A stretch of DNA of 64,000 nt, taken from NCBI GenBank assembly GCA_945874895.1, contig CAMCIC010000010.1, positions 48,888 through 112,887 of the forward strand, in the 5' to 3' direction. Shown here piece after piece: positions 46,541-55,199 of the stretch (positions are counted from its first letter, which is position 1; each line of letters opens with the position of its first letter). Source of the stretch: Akkermansia muciniphila. Its GTDB lineage: Bacteria; Verrucomicrobiota; Verrucomicrobiia; Verrucomicrobiales; Akkermansiaceae. Both the position numbers and the translations under genes were made by a program. The notes under the pieces were generated by a model. That model searched no databases. It was given only the letters and a program-made list of their open reading frames with translations, and was not told where the DNA came from.

Positions 46541-46552
46541 TATCCTCAACGA

Positions 46553-47620
46553 TCAAGCTGGTTGCTGCTGAGAGATGCAGTGAAGAGTCCCGCCTTCCTC
46601 GACAAGATCAAGACAATCAATCCCTACAATTTCACGATGGGGGAAAGTTTCACGAATGATGTCTAGCGCACGTTCATCGTTTTTCTTTTGTCGGAATTGG
46701 GGCACAATGACACCACCGTTCACCAGTAGATAATTGACATACGATGCTGGTAGCACGGGCAATCGCCAACCCGGCACCTCGCAGGCCTCGGGCATGGGCA
46801 TTTCTATGAGATCAAATGGCCCGCCCGTGACCTTGCGGAATTCGCGTAGTGTCGCAACGTTGTGTGCCAAGACCGCGTGGTTCGGTGAGGATCGATCTTT
46901 TTCCACACAGGCAAGCACGGCGTCATCGGACACAAAACGCACAAGATCATCGATGTGGCCATCGGTATCATCGCCCTCGATGCCGCTTTTCAGCCACAGG
47001 ATTTCGCTCACACCTAGACCATCCTTCAAAAACGTTTCTATGTCCCTGAGGTGCAAATGAGGATTGCGGTTGGGGTTCAGCAGCACGGCTTCCGTGGTCA
47101 GCAATTGCCCGACGCCATTGATTTCGATCGCACCACCTTCCAGAATCATCCCCCCCTCGAATCTCCTCATTCCCAGTGATGCAGAAACGCGTTGAGGAAT
47201 GGCATCATCCAGATCCCAGGGCGGAAATTTCCCACCCCACGCATTGAAGCCCCAATCGACCAAGGCGACTTCTCCCGTTTCATGGTGCTTAACGAAGATG
47301 GGGCCGTGATCACGACACCACACATCGTTGTTCGGGTGATCGAAGAATTCGATATGCTTCGGATCCGCTTTTGCATCGCTGCAAAGGCGACGAATCATCT
47401 CATGACGATGAGCCGCAGCATTGATGCGAACGGTTTCAAAGCGCGAGATCACGGATGCGATTTCGGCAAACTTTCGCCCCATCAGATCGCTTTTTTGACC
47501 CGCCCAATGCCGTTCGTCCGCCACGGGCCAAGATAGCCAAACCGCTTGTTGTTCTGCCCATTCGGGAGGCATCGCAAATCCCATTGCCGCTGCATTCATC
47601 GACATCGGTGTAGCGATCAC
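46553..47620 (-). CDS. aguA: Agmatine deiminase (peptidyl-arginine deiminase family)
   Basis: The protein is up to 355 residues long and has the features of the porphyromonas-type PAD fold: a WLSWP segment near the start, DVWCRDHGPIFV, a GGAIEINGVG stretch, EGDDTDGHIDDLVRF, and the catalytic Cys near the C-terminus in GGTLHC. It converts agmatine to N-carbamoylputrescine in polyamine synthesis. Starts at Met7 or Met13 are possible alternatives. Convergent with the YHYH gene, with only 12 bases between the stops. No carbamoylputrescine hydrolase gene is adjacent. Confidence 0.9.
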   Translation of the reverse strand: MIATPMSMNAAAMGFAMPPEWAEQQAVWLSWPVADERHWAGQKSDLMGRKFAEIASVISRFETVRINAAAHRHEMIRRLCSDAKADPKHIEFFDHPNNDVWCRDHGPIFVKHHETGEVALVDWGFNAWGGKFPPWDLDDAIPQRVSASLGMRRFEGGMILEGGAIEINGVGQLLTTEAVLLNPNRNPHLHLRDIETFLKDGLGVSEILWLKSGIEGDDTDGHIDDLVRFVSDDAVLACVEKDRSSPNHAVLAHNVATLREFRKVTGGPFDLIEMPMPEACEVPGWRLPVLPASYVNYLLVNGGVIVPQFRQKKNDERALDIIRETFPHREIVGIDCLDLVEEGGTLHCISQQQPA

Positions 47621-47641
47621 GTCACTCCGAGAAAAGCCAAA

Positions 47642-47980
47642 TCACTTGCGGAACAGGAAAAATACAGCACCCATCAAGCACAAGCCTGCCGCCGCATAGT
47701 TCCAAGTGATTTTCTCCTTCATGAAAAAAATCGCAAAAGGAACGAAAACACTCAAAGAGATGACCTCTTGCAAAATTTTCAATTGTGAGACCGACATCAC
47801 CTGATGTCCTATGCGATTGGCAGGGACTTGGATCATGTATTCGAAAAAAGCGATCAGCCACGAAAGCAGAGCGGCGATCATCCATGGCTTGTCCTTCATA
47901 TCGCGCAAGTGGGCATACCAAGCGAAGGTCATGAAGACATTTGACATCCCTAACAGCACAATCGTTTTCAGTGTGATCAC
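47642..47980 (-). CDS. DUF486 family small membrane protein (DMT-like)
   Basis: The 112-residue protein has four membrane helices and the DUF486 features SNVFMTFAWYAHL, SWLIAFFEYMIQVPANRIG and a SQLKILQEVISLSVFV segment. The function is unknown; the family resembles half of a drug/metabolite transporter. It begins 25 bases after the rhomboid gene and ends 21 bases before the agmatine deiminase gene, all on the same strand. Confidence 0.88.
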   Translation of the reverse strand: MITLKTIVLLGMSNVFMTFAWYAHLRDMKDKPWMIAALLSWLIAFFEYMIQVPANRIGHQVMSVSQLKILQEVISLSVFVPFAIFFMKEKITWNYAAAGLCLMGAVFFLFRK

Positions 47981-48005
47981 GCTTGAAGACTAGCATCCGC
48001 ATGTC

Positions 48006-48728
48006 CTAGCGGCAATCTCTGTCCGTGCGCCTCAGGTCGTTTCGTGCCCGTTGCCGCTGCAGTCGAGCAAGAGTCACAGGTCGACGCTGCAGCCAGCGCG
48101 CATAGAGAAATCCGGACAAGGCCCCGCCGAAATGGCAGGCATGGCCGATCCTAAACCAGCCCCCCAGTCCGTGCTCGGTCAGCAGGATGCCCATCCGTGA
48201 AAACCCCGGCACTGCGGCTGCGGGATTGATCAGCATGAGGTAGCATGAACTGATCATCAGTCCGAGACCGAGATTTTTGGCAGAAATGGGCAAAGGAAAC
48301 ATGCGCGACTGCGGAGAGAGCGAGCAAAACACCAACAGTTGGGCCATGACCACGCCAGAAGCACCGACCAACATATCGGTGGGATTGCCACCGCAAGCGA
48401 GATGACAGCCCGAGCCACCCAACATGCCCAAGATCGCCATGAAGCTCATGTGCTTCCCCCCCAGCCAGTCCTCCAATTTCGCGCCGATGATCCGTAACAT
48501 CAACGCATTGCAGAAAACGTGGATCCACGAGCCATGCAGAAATCCATAAGTGAGCATAGACCACCAAAAACCGTTTTCCATCCCTGCGCGCGATGCGGCA
48601 AAGGTCATGTAAACGATCGTTTTATTAGCATCCGTCGTATATTCCGAACCAAAATGAATCAACAACAAGAAGGCAACAAATGCCCAAGTCCACCGCGCCC
48701 GCCTCCATGAATTGAGCGTGCGGGTCAT
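48006..48728 (-). CDS. Rhomboid family intramembrane serine protease
   Basis: The 240-residue protein has about six helices. Its motifs are HVFCNALML (the HxxxN-type loop), the nucleophile GASGVVMA on one helix, and the histidine in GHACHFGGALSGFLYARW on the last. The catalytic Ser-His dyad is therefore in place. Rhomboids cut transmembrane substrates. The C-terminus is a basic cytoplasmic tail. The start lies 15 bases after the nuoC stop. Confidence 0.9.
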   Translation of the reverse strand: MTRTLNSWRRARWTWAFVAFLLLIHFGSEYTTDANKTIVYMTFAASRAGMENGFWWSMLTYGFLHGSWIHVFCNALMLRIIGAKLEDWLGGKHMSFMAILGMLGGSGCHLACGGNPTDMLVGASGVVMAQLLVFCSLSPQSRMFPLPISAKNLGLGLMISSCYLMLINPAAAVPGFSRMGILLTEHGLGGWFRIGHACHFGGALSGFLYARWLQRRPVTLARLQRQRARNDLRRTDRDCR

Positions 48729-48743
48729 GATCGGGACACGAGG

Positions 48744-49310
48744 TTACTTTTGGTCGCGGGCGCGAGGCTCGCGGCGTACGACGTCATCCGTGCCACAAGA
48801 AGTGACAAATGGACCACCTTCTAGAGGAGCCACACCGGTGAATGCGACGTCTGGCATATCCGATGGACGACCTGCCAGCGGGAAATCCTTGCGCAAAGGG
48901 TAGAAAGGGTAACCCTCCCACATCAGAATGCGCTTGAGATTCGGATGATTGGCAAACGGAATGCCCATCATGTCGTAGACCTCGCGCTCGTGCCAGTCAG
49001 CTGCCAACCAAAGATCGCAAGCGGAAGGAACCGTTTCCTCTTCCCCTACGGGGGCCTTGACCCGCAAATGCTTTCGATCATCCACCGTGGCCAACTCGTA
49101 TACCATCGAGAAACGCGGATCCTGGCCGAAGTGATCGAGACTGGATACATCCAGCAGGAAATCGTAGCCTAAAGATTCCTTACAAAAGCGCAACACGTCG
49201 TGAAGTGCGACCAAAGTCACAGTCACCGTGAACTCGCCACGGAATTCATTCTGACCGAGAACGGCATCGGGAAATTTCTGCTGAAGAATCTCAAGATCGG
49301 CGGCGGACAT
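48744..49310 (-). CDS. nuoC: NADH-quinone oxidoreductase subunit C
   Basis: The 188-residue protein has the NuoC core: LVALHDVLRFCKE, FLLDVSSLDHFGQDPRFSMVYEL, a WLAADWHEREVYDMMGIPFANHPNLKRILM segment and the PLRKDFPL end. It is part of the peripheral arm of complex I. It lies 19 bases after nuoB. The rest of the nuo operon is not here, and the next gene downstream is a rhomboid protease. Confidence 0.94.
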   Translation of the reverse strand: MSAADLEILQQKFPDAVLGQNEFRGEFTVTVTLVALHDVLRFCKESLGYDFLLDVSSLDHFGQDPRFSMVYELATVDDRKHLRVKAPVGEEETVPSACDLWLAADWHEREVYDMMGIPFANHPNLKRILMWEGYPFYPLRKDFPLAGRPSDMPDVAFTGVAPLEGGPFVTSCGTDDVVRREPRARDQK

Positions 49311-49329
49311 ACAAGTGGTTCGTTAAGGG

Positions 49330-49866
49330 TTAGGCAAGGTCTTCGATCAGTTCTTTCTTCTGATCCATCATGGCGGAAGATGCCTCAATCTTGCGTTGCA
49401 ACTTCATCAAACCTTCGATCAAAGCCTCGGGGCGCGGCGGGCATCCGGAAATATAAACATCGACGGGAATCAGACGATCAATGCCTTGCAGCACAGCGTA
49501 GCTGCGATACATGCCGCCGCTGGAGGCGCAGGCCCCCATGGCGATGCACCATTTGGGTTCTGGCATCTGATCCCAGACCCTCTTCACCGCAAGTGCCATC
49601 TTGTAAGTCACTGTGCCGGCTACGATCATCACGTCACTTTGACGGGGCGAAAAGCGCATGACCTCCATGCCGAAACGAGAGATATCGAAGCGACTCGACG
49701 CCGTCGCCATCAACTCGATCGCGCAGCAGGCCAAGCCCATGGGCATAGGCCATAATGAGTTCTTGCGCATCCAGTTCATCGCGGCATCGACGCGTGTGAA
49801 AATCACATTGCCTTCGATTTTAGAGTCGTAGGCGGCGAAGGTAGAGGCAAGTTCGTTGGTTTCCAT
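49330..49866 (-). CDS. nuoB: NADH-quinone oxidoreductase subunit B
   Basis: From the ATG at 49866 the 178-residue protein has all N2-cluster cysteines: the CC pair in [11 protein letters not shown], one in GACASSGG and one in GCPPRPEAL. It carries electrons to quinone at the end of the peripheral arm of complex I. A longer start at 49980 would add 38 residues not found in NuoB. Unusually, nuoA does not precede it; metG does. Only nuoB and nuoC are present at this locus. Confidence 0.95.
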   Translation of the reverse strand: METNELASTFAAYDSKIEGNVIFTRVDAAMNWMRKNSLWPMPMGLACCAIELMATASSRFDISRFGMEVMRFSPRQSDVMIVAGTVTYKMALAVKRVWDQMPEPKWCIAMGACASSGGMYRSYAVLQGIDRLIPVDVYISGCPPRPEALIEGLMKLQRKIEASSAMMDQKKELIEDLA

Positions 49867-50012
49867 AAGAACAGCGGCGGGCGCGCTGGTAAGGTGCACC
49901 CATTTGCCTGATTCCTCAAGTAGATTGTGAAAAATTTCACAAGCTGACAACGGGAAGCAATCCTCGGGCAGATCGCGCAATCAGCCGCAGAGTTGCCCGC
50001 TCACTCACTTGA

Positions 50013-51569
50013 TCAGGCATCCGGGGCTACAGGGACGATGCGAGGAAACACCGGTTGCGGTTTTTCAATCGCATGTCCATTCGGCAAGAGCCCCCAAACG
50101 AGTTCATCAAGTTTCTTGTCGAGTAGACCTGGCAGATCGATTTGTGCGGCAAGTTTGACCGCGGCATCAGGCAGAACCGGAGAGAGCATGACGGCACAGA
50201 GAGCGACGCTTTCCGCAAGATGATACAGCACCGTAGCGACACGTGCTTTGTTCTCAGGATTTTTGTTCATTTCCCAAGGTTTCATCCGCTCCGCATAGAC
50301 ATTGCAGTTGACGACGTGGCGATTGATCGCCTCAAGTGCCCGCGCAATGTCATACTGATCCATCGATTCCCGATAGAGATTGAGCGATTCCACCAAGCTG
50401 TGCTGGACGCCGAGGTCTTCTTCCTCCAATGGCAAATGACAGTGCAGTATGCCCTCCGTAAATCGCTGACTCATGTTGAGCGCGCGATTGCAAAGGTTGC
50501 CGAGGTTGTTAGCAAGCTCGGTATTGAAGAGCATGACAAGACGCTCAACGTCGAAGTCGCTGTCTTTTCCAGTGTAGATATCGCGGCATAGGTAGTAGCG
50601 CAGGGCATCCACGCCGAAGGTATCGGCCAACTGATCGGGATTGACGACATTGCCCAAGGTCTTGGACATTTTTTCGCCGCGGATGTTCCACCACCCGTGC
50701 ACCAGCAATGTGGGCATTTGCTCGTCACGGAAACCCATGGCATGCAGCATGCAATACCAGTAAATGCCGTGCGCGGGAACCATGATGTCCTTGCCAATCA
50801 CGTGAACGACATCATTCCATGTGGCATCGAAGTCCGGCAGGCTGGCATCAAGTCCGCCGTAACCGACGAAGCTCACATAGTTGATCAACGCATCGAACCA
50901 CACGTAGGTGACGTAATCGGGATCAAAAGGAAACTCAATGCCCCAGCGCAAGCGCTCTTTCGGACGCGAAATGCAGAGGTCAATGCCGCTGTTGCGCGAC
51001 AATGCATTCATCAACTCAGCCTTACGGAACTGCGGCAAAATGACGTCATTTTTTTCCAAAAAATCCGCCAACCACGCGGTGTGATCGCTGAGTTTGAAAT
51101 ACCAGTTTTCCTCCTGAATCTCCACAACCTCTCCCCACTCGGGACCGAAGTTGCCCTCGGCATCGCGATCGCGATCGGTAAGAAACTGCTCCTGACGCAC
51201 GGAATAAAAGCCGTTGTAGGCTTTTTTGTAAAGTTGCCCTTGGTCTTTCAGGTCGGTGAGAATCTTCTGCACACAAGCTTTATGCCGAGGATCGGTCGTG
51301 GCCGCCCAGCCATCGTAGTGCACGCCGATTTTTTCCCACAAGGCCGTGAAGCGTGCGGTAACTTTTTCCACGTAGGCTTCGGGACTGACTCCCTCTTTCG
51401 CTGCCGTTTGTTCGACCTTCTGACCGTGCTGATCCACCCCCGTGAGAAAATACACGGGATTGCCTCGCAGGCGTTGGTAGCGAGCCATCACATCTGCCAA
51501 CACTTTTTCGTAAGCGTGACCAATGTGCGGAGAACCGTTGGTGTAGTCGATGGCAGTCGTGAGAAGCAT
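50013..51569 (-). CDS. metG: Methionyl-tRNA synthetase
   Basis: The 518-residue class I synthetase has the HIGH motif at H15-H18, a GVDQHGQKVEQ segment, and KMSKT at 300-304 as the KMSKS loop. An anticodon-binding helical domain follows. It has no C-terminal EMAP/Trbp111 extension. The zinc-knuckle region is reduced, as in the shorter bacterial type. It charges tRNA-Met in the cytoplasm. It lies between a cyclophilin and nuoB on the minus strand. Confidence 0.96.
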   Translation of the reverse strand: MLLTTAIDYTNGSPHIGHAYEKVLADVMARYQRLRGNPVYFLTGVDQHGQKVEQTAAKEGVSPEAYVEKVTARFTALWEKIGVHYDGWAATTDPRHKACVQKILTDLKDQGQLYKKAYNGFYSVRQEQFLTDRDRDAEGNFGPEWGEVVEIQEENWYFKLSDHTAWLADFLEKNDVILPQFRKAELMNALSRNSGIDLCISRPKERLRWGIEFPFDPDYVTYVWFDALINYVSFVGYGGLDASLPDFDATWNDVVHVIGKDIMVPAHGIYWYCMLHAMGFRDEQMPTLLVHGWWNIRGEKMSKTLGNVVNPDQLADTFGVDALRYYLCRDIYTGKDSDFDVERLVMLFNTELANNLGNLCNRALNMSQRFTEGILHCHLPLEEEDLGVQHSLVESLNLYRESMDQYDIARALEAINRHVVNCNVYAERMKPWEMNKNPENKARVATVLYHLAESVALCAVMLSPVLPDAAVKLAAQIDLPGLLDKKLDELVWGLLPNGHAIEKPQPVFPRIVPVAPDA

Positions 51570-51590
51570 GGCGCGATAGGGGAGAAAATC

Positions 51591-52136
51591 TTAGCGTTTG
51601 TCGAGGATCGCGTTCCAGTGCTCGAGATGATCTTTTTGCGATTCAAACAACGCGGCGGTGTCGTCGTGAATGGTAATGGATGTGATTTTGTCACCTACAC
51701 CGTTGAACTTGCAGCCCTGCTCACCCGTGTTGTTTTTGCCGGTAATGTTTTTCACAACATCCAACGGAGATGTCACCTCGCCGAACACCGAGTGACGGTT
51801 GTCGAGGAATGGTGTGGCCACGGTGGTGATGAAAAATTGCGAACCATTGGTACCAGGACCGGCATTGGCCATCGAAAAAATCCCTGGTTTGTTATGGCGC
51901 AGTTCGGGGTGAAACTCATCGGCAAACTTGTAGCCCGGACCACCGCGACCGGTTTCGGTAGGGTCCCCCCCTTGCAGCATGAAACGATCAATCACGCGGT
52001 GAAATGCCACGTCATTGTAGTAGCCGCGGCGGGCCAAGTTCAAGAAATTCGCACAAGTCAGAGGAGCCTTGGAGGCGAAAAGTGTGGCGCGCACGTCGCC
52101 TGCGGTGGTGTGGAGAGTGATGTTGATGTCGGACAT
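51591..52136 (-). CDS. Cyclophilin-type peptidyl-prolyl cis-trans isomerase
   Basis: From the ATG at 52136 the 181-residue protein has the cyclophilin motifs: AFHRVIDRFMLQGGDPTETGRGGPGYKF (catalytic Arg in FHRV) and FSMANAGPGTNGSQFFITT. It catalyses prolyl isomerisation; no signal peptide suggests a cytoplasmic enzyme. The metG gene follows after 21 bases. Confidence 0.95.
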   Translation of the reverse strand: MSDINITLHTTAGDVRATLFASKAPLTCANFLNLARRGYYNDVAFHRVIDRFMLQGGDPTETGRGGPGYKFADEFHPELRHNKPGIFSMANAGPGTNGSQFFITTVATPFLDNRHSVFGEVTSPLDVVKNITGKNNTGEQGCKFNGVGDKITSITIHDDTAALFESQKDHLEHWNAILDKR

Positions 52137-52258
52137 GACGCGCATCCATAGCGCGGAATGCCGGTTTGGTAAACGCCCGATTGAGTTTTTTTCCAGTAGG
52201 ACGCATGAAAGAGGCAGCAGAGGAAGAACTCGCCCATCGGCGAGTCACGGTGGCAGGG

Positions 52259-52960
52259 TCAATCTCTGCTCATGAACAGACGCAAAATGTACCAAAACAT
52301 CAAAGCCACACTGGCAAAAAGCGACAACGATGCCGCCACATGCTGACCCGGACGATAATGATGCATGATGTTGCTCGTGTCGTAAAGAACACATCCACCG
52401 GCAAAGATCGCACCGAACGCCGCAAACCAAAATCCGAGACTGATGGGCAGGAAAAACGATGCGACAATCAAACCAAGCATGATAAAACCACCCACGCGCA
52501 GGATGCCACCGAGGAAACTAAAATCCTTCTTCAAAGTGAAAGCCATGACGGAGATTCCCAGCACCAAAGCTACAGTTACGATGGCAGCTTGTCCGATGAC
52601 GTTGTTGTCATAGCTTTTTGCAATCGCAATCAATGGCAGAAAAATCAAGGCCTCGGTGATAACATACAAGCCTAAACCCAGGTATTGCGTGGTCGATGAT
52701 GTGCTGCTCATTGCCCACTTGTTGGCAACCCATGACACCACCATAAATGCCAGCATCACAAACAACCACGACATCCGCGAGGTTCCGATCCAATGAAGCG
52801 CCACTTCACCCAATCCCATCGATTGCAGGAGCGTTTCCAGCAAAGCAAACGCAGCGATCGCACCGGCGAGGTGAGCATAAGTTTTACGAATGAAAGAAGC
52901 GCGAGCTTCCTCCGGTTGATCAATGATCACATTTTCCCATGAACTTGCGTAAGGATTCAT
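52259..52960 (-). CDS. Bax inhibitor-1/YccA family membrane protein
   Basis: The 233-residue protein has seven predicted helices and the family features: an N-terminal cytoplasmic leader RKTYAHLAGAIAAFALLETLL, a SWVANKWAM segment, and the closing GAIFAGGCVLYDTSNIMHHY region with the conserved Asp. YccA-like proteins interact with FtsH; BI-1 relatives form pH-dependent calcium channels. The role here is unknown. Confidence 0.9.
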   Translation of the reverse strand: MNPYASSWENVIIDQPEEARASFIRKTYAHLAGAIAAFALLETLLQSMGLGEVALHWIGTSRMSWLFVMLAFMVVSWVANKWAMSSTSSTTQYLGLGLYVITEALIFLPLIAIAKSYDNNVIGQAAIVTVALVLGISVMAFTLKKDFSFLGGILRVGGFIMLGLIVASFFLPISLGFWFAAFGAIFAGGCVLYDTSNIMHHYRPGQHVAASLSLFASVALMFWYILRLFMSRD

Positions 52961-53212
52961 AACGCAACCTTTGTAATGGATGATCCATCACACAGCAAGC
53001 GGAATCCTCAGAGGAATCCTCGTGCGTCGTGCATGCTAGAAAGAAAATCTTCCCTGATGGAAACACAAGCCGACCATCGAGAAGAGCTTTGACTGAATTT
53101 CAGAATTTTTCAGAATCGGATCCTCTTTCACTGCGTTACAGAGCATGGTTTTCCCTGGCTTGATCACCGTGGGAGTCCTTGGATTTGCCTAGGGTTTGAC
53201 TCTCTCCCACCA

Positions 53213-53617
53213 TCACCCCTCAGCCCCTGTCTGACGGCGCTGGGATTTTTTCTCCGAGAGTTTGCGTTTGTCAGCGACCATGCGCTGCTTTTGCTTGCGG
53301 GATTTCTGGCGTTTCTGACGGCGGATTTTTTCGATCTCCTGCTGGCGTTTCGAGAGCACGCCGTTCTGGATCTCATCGAGCCGATCGCACAATTCCTTGC
53401 GGGCCAAATAGCGGTTCAGTTCCCGCGAACGCTCGCGCTGGCATTTCACCTCCTGCCCGCTGGGTTCGTGTTTGAGATACACACACGACGAGGTCTTGTT
53501 GATTTTCTGCCCGCCCGAGCCTGAACCCTGAATGAATTTCTCGACCAAATCCTCCTCGCGTATGCCCAAGGCAAGCATGCGCTTTTCCATCGCGAGGATT
53601 TTTTCGGGCGAGATCAT
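53213..53617 (-). CDS. Peptide-chain-release-factor-like protein (GGQ domain, ribosome rescue type)
   Basis: The 134-residue protein consists of one GGQ domain (GSGSGGQKINKTSSCVYL, GGQ at 35-37) followed by a long basic Lys/Arg/Gln-rich tail. It lacks a codon-recognition domain, so it resembles small ribosome-rescue factors such as ArfB/ICT1 or mtRF-R, which insert the tail into the empty mRNA channel. It ends just before a short inverted repeat. The RlmI-type methyltransferase gene lies upstream on the same strand. Confidence 0.88.
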   Translation of the reverse strand: MISPEKILAMEKRMLALGIREEDLVEKFIQGSGSGGQKINKTSSCVYLKHEPSGQEVKCQRERSRELNRYLARKELCDRLDEIQNGVLSKRQQEIEKIRRQKRQKSRKQKQRMVADKRKLSEKKSQRRQTGAEG

Positions 53618-53634
53618 CGGGAGAGAAAAGGAAA

Positions 53635-54795
53635 CTAGCGGGTGCCGACGACTTCAAAGGTAAAGCCCTTGAGATATTCGGTTTCCGGCAAGTGCAGCAT
53701 GACAGGATGATCGCCGCGTTGGGTGTGGGTGGCGATGAGTCGCAGAGATTTCTTCGCATCGTTCGCCGCCTCCGCGATGTTTTCCAGAAACATCCCGCGC
53801 GAGGCGTGATGCGAGCAGCAATAGGTCGAAAGAATCCCGCCTTTTTCCAGCAACTTCAGAGCGCGCAGGTGGATTTCCTTGTATCCGCGCATGGCATCGG
53901 TGAGTGTTTTTTTATTACGCGTAAAAGAAGGAGGATCGAGCACGATGAGATCATAGTTCGGCTCGGCTTCTTTCAGGAAATCGAAGACATTCGCCTCGAT
54001 GACCTCGATCGCCACTTGGTTGCGCTCTGCATTGATGCGGGCAGAATCACAGGCACTGGCGGAAATGTCCACCGCAGTCACGTTGGTCGCGCCCGCCTTG
54101 GCGCAGGCCAGTGCGAAGCCACCTTGGTTGGTGAAGCAGTCGAGCACGCGGCGCCCCTTGGCGAAATGTGCGAGTTCCTGATGCGCTTGCAATTGATCAA
54201 GGTAAAGACCGGTCTTTTGTCCATCGAGCAGATCGACCTCGTATTCGATGCCGTCCACGCTGACCGCAAAGGCTCCGGGATTTTCTCCGTGAAACAAGGT
54301 CACTTCCAGCTCCAGCCCCTCGGCGCGGCGGATGGGCGAGTCGTTGCGCAGAACGATCGACTGCGGGGCGAGAACCTCGATGAGAGCTTCTTTGATGAGA
54401 TCCTTGCGCTGATCCATCGCCAGGGTGAGCGTCTGCATCACCAGATGGTCGCCGTAGCGATCCACGATCAGGCCCGGGATGCCATCGGACTCCGACCACA
54501 CCACACGGCACAGTCGGGCATCGAGCGGCAAGCCTTCGCGATACGCCAGAGCCTGGCGAATGCGACGGGTGAAAAACTCCAGATCCAGATCCTGACGTCG
54601 ACGCGAGAAGCGGCGGGCGATGATTTGCGACTGCGGATTGTAGATCGCGGTGCCAAGCGGACGGTCGCGAAAATCCTTAAGAGTGATGACGTCGCCCGGT
54701 TGGGGATCGCCGAAGGATTTTTTGACTTCGGTGGCATACACCCAGTCGTGACCGTGAAAAATGCGTGCCCGTGGGGCGATGATGAGACCTGCCAT
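53635..54795 (-). CDS. rlmI: Class I SAM-dependent rRNA methyltransferase, RlmI-like, with N-terminal PUA domain
   Basis: From the ATG at 54795 the 386-residue protein has an N-terminal PUA-like domain (HGHDWVYATEV, GDVITLKDF), then a KTGLYLDQLQAHQEL hinge, a SAM-binding VLDCFTNQGGFALACAKAGA motif and the catalytic-region DPPSFTRNK. The set fits RlmI, which methylates a 23S rRNA cytidine; a related RlmK-type activity is possible. It ends 18 bases before the release-factor-like gene. Confidence 0.88.
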   Translation of the reverse strand: MAGLIIAPRARIFHGHDWVYATEVKKSFGDPQPGDVITLKDFRDRPLGTAIYNPQSQIIARRFSRRRQDLDLEFFTRRIRQALAYREGLPLDARLCRVVWSESDGIPGLIVDRYGDHLVMQTLTLAMDQRKDLIKEALIEVLAPQSIVLRNDSPIRRAEGLELEVTLFHGENPGAFAVSVDGIEYEVDLLDGQKTGLYLDQLQAHQELAHFAKGRRVLDCFTNQGGFALACAKAGATNVTAVDISASACDSARINAERNQVAIEVIEANVFDFLKEAEPNYDLIVLDPPSFTRNKKTLTDAMRGYKEIHLRALKLLEKGGILSTYCCSHHASRGMFLENIAEAANDAKKSLRLIATHTQRGDHPVMLHLPETEYLKGFTFEVVGTR

Positions 54796-54869
54796 AATGA
54801 TTGATTTGGAAAAAAGCGAAAGATTCTTCTTGATGCGGGGGGGCGGGGACTGTAGCAAAGCGCTCAGCT

Positions 54870-55124
54870 ATGGGCCAACAAATTAAAAAAGTAATCAAAC
54901 GTCGTCGCCGCAAGGAATACCTGCGCCGCAAAAATGAGCAAGCCAAGCTCGGTGGATCGGTGAAAAAAGCCAGCATCGTCAAAAAGGCTCCCGCTGCCGC
55001 AGCAGACAAGGCAGAGAAAAAAGCTCCCGCCAAAAAAGCCGCGAAGAAGGCTCCTGCGAAAAAGGCCGCCAAGGTGGCCGAAGCCGCTCCCGAAGCTCCC
55101 GCCGCAGACAGCAGCGAGGCGTAA
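54870..55124 (+). CDS. Small basic Ala/Lys-rich protein (histone H1-tail-like)
   Basis: The 84-residue protein opens with MGQQIKKVIKRRRRKEYLRRK, a short conserved basic head I associate with Verrucomicrobia. It is followed by AKKAPAKKA-type repeats as in H1-like and HU-tail proteins, and an acidic C-terminal tip. Nucleic-acid binding is likely from charge alone. No catalytic domain. It is followed by a terminator and is divergent from the RlmI-like gene. Confidence 0.78.
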   Translation: MGQQIKKVIKRRRRKEYLRRKNEQAKLGGSVKKASIVKKAPAAAADKAEKKAPAKKAAKKAPAKKAAKVAEAAPEAPAADSSEA

Positions 55125-55152
55125 TCACTCCCACGGTTCTTCTTTACAAATC

Positions 55153-55186
55153 AGCGATCTTCCCTCTCAGTGGAGATCGCTTTTTT
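55153..55186 (+). terminator. Rho-independent terminator after the basic-protein gene
   Basis: AGCGATCT and AGATCGCT form a perfect 8-bp stem with a 13-base loop, followed by six T residues. Confidence 0.8.
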
Positions 55187-55199
55187 GCGTCCGCTGCTT

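Noticed and set aside
50697..52151. A 484-residue open frame on the plus strand opposite metG and the cyclophilin gene
   Set aside because: Both minus-strand genes have full catalytic motifs, and the plus-strand protein has no recognisable domain.
53169..53210. tRNA-like 3' end: GTGGGAG ... CTCCCAC followed by CA
   Set aside because: The arms pair, but the distance is only about 40 bases, there is no D arm or anticodon arm, and the T-arm does not pair. It is an inverted repeat after the release-factor-like gene, not a tRNA.
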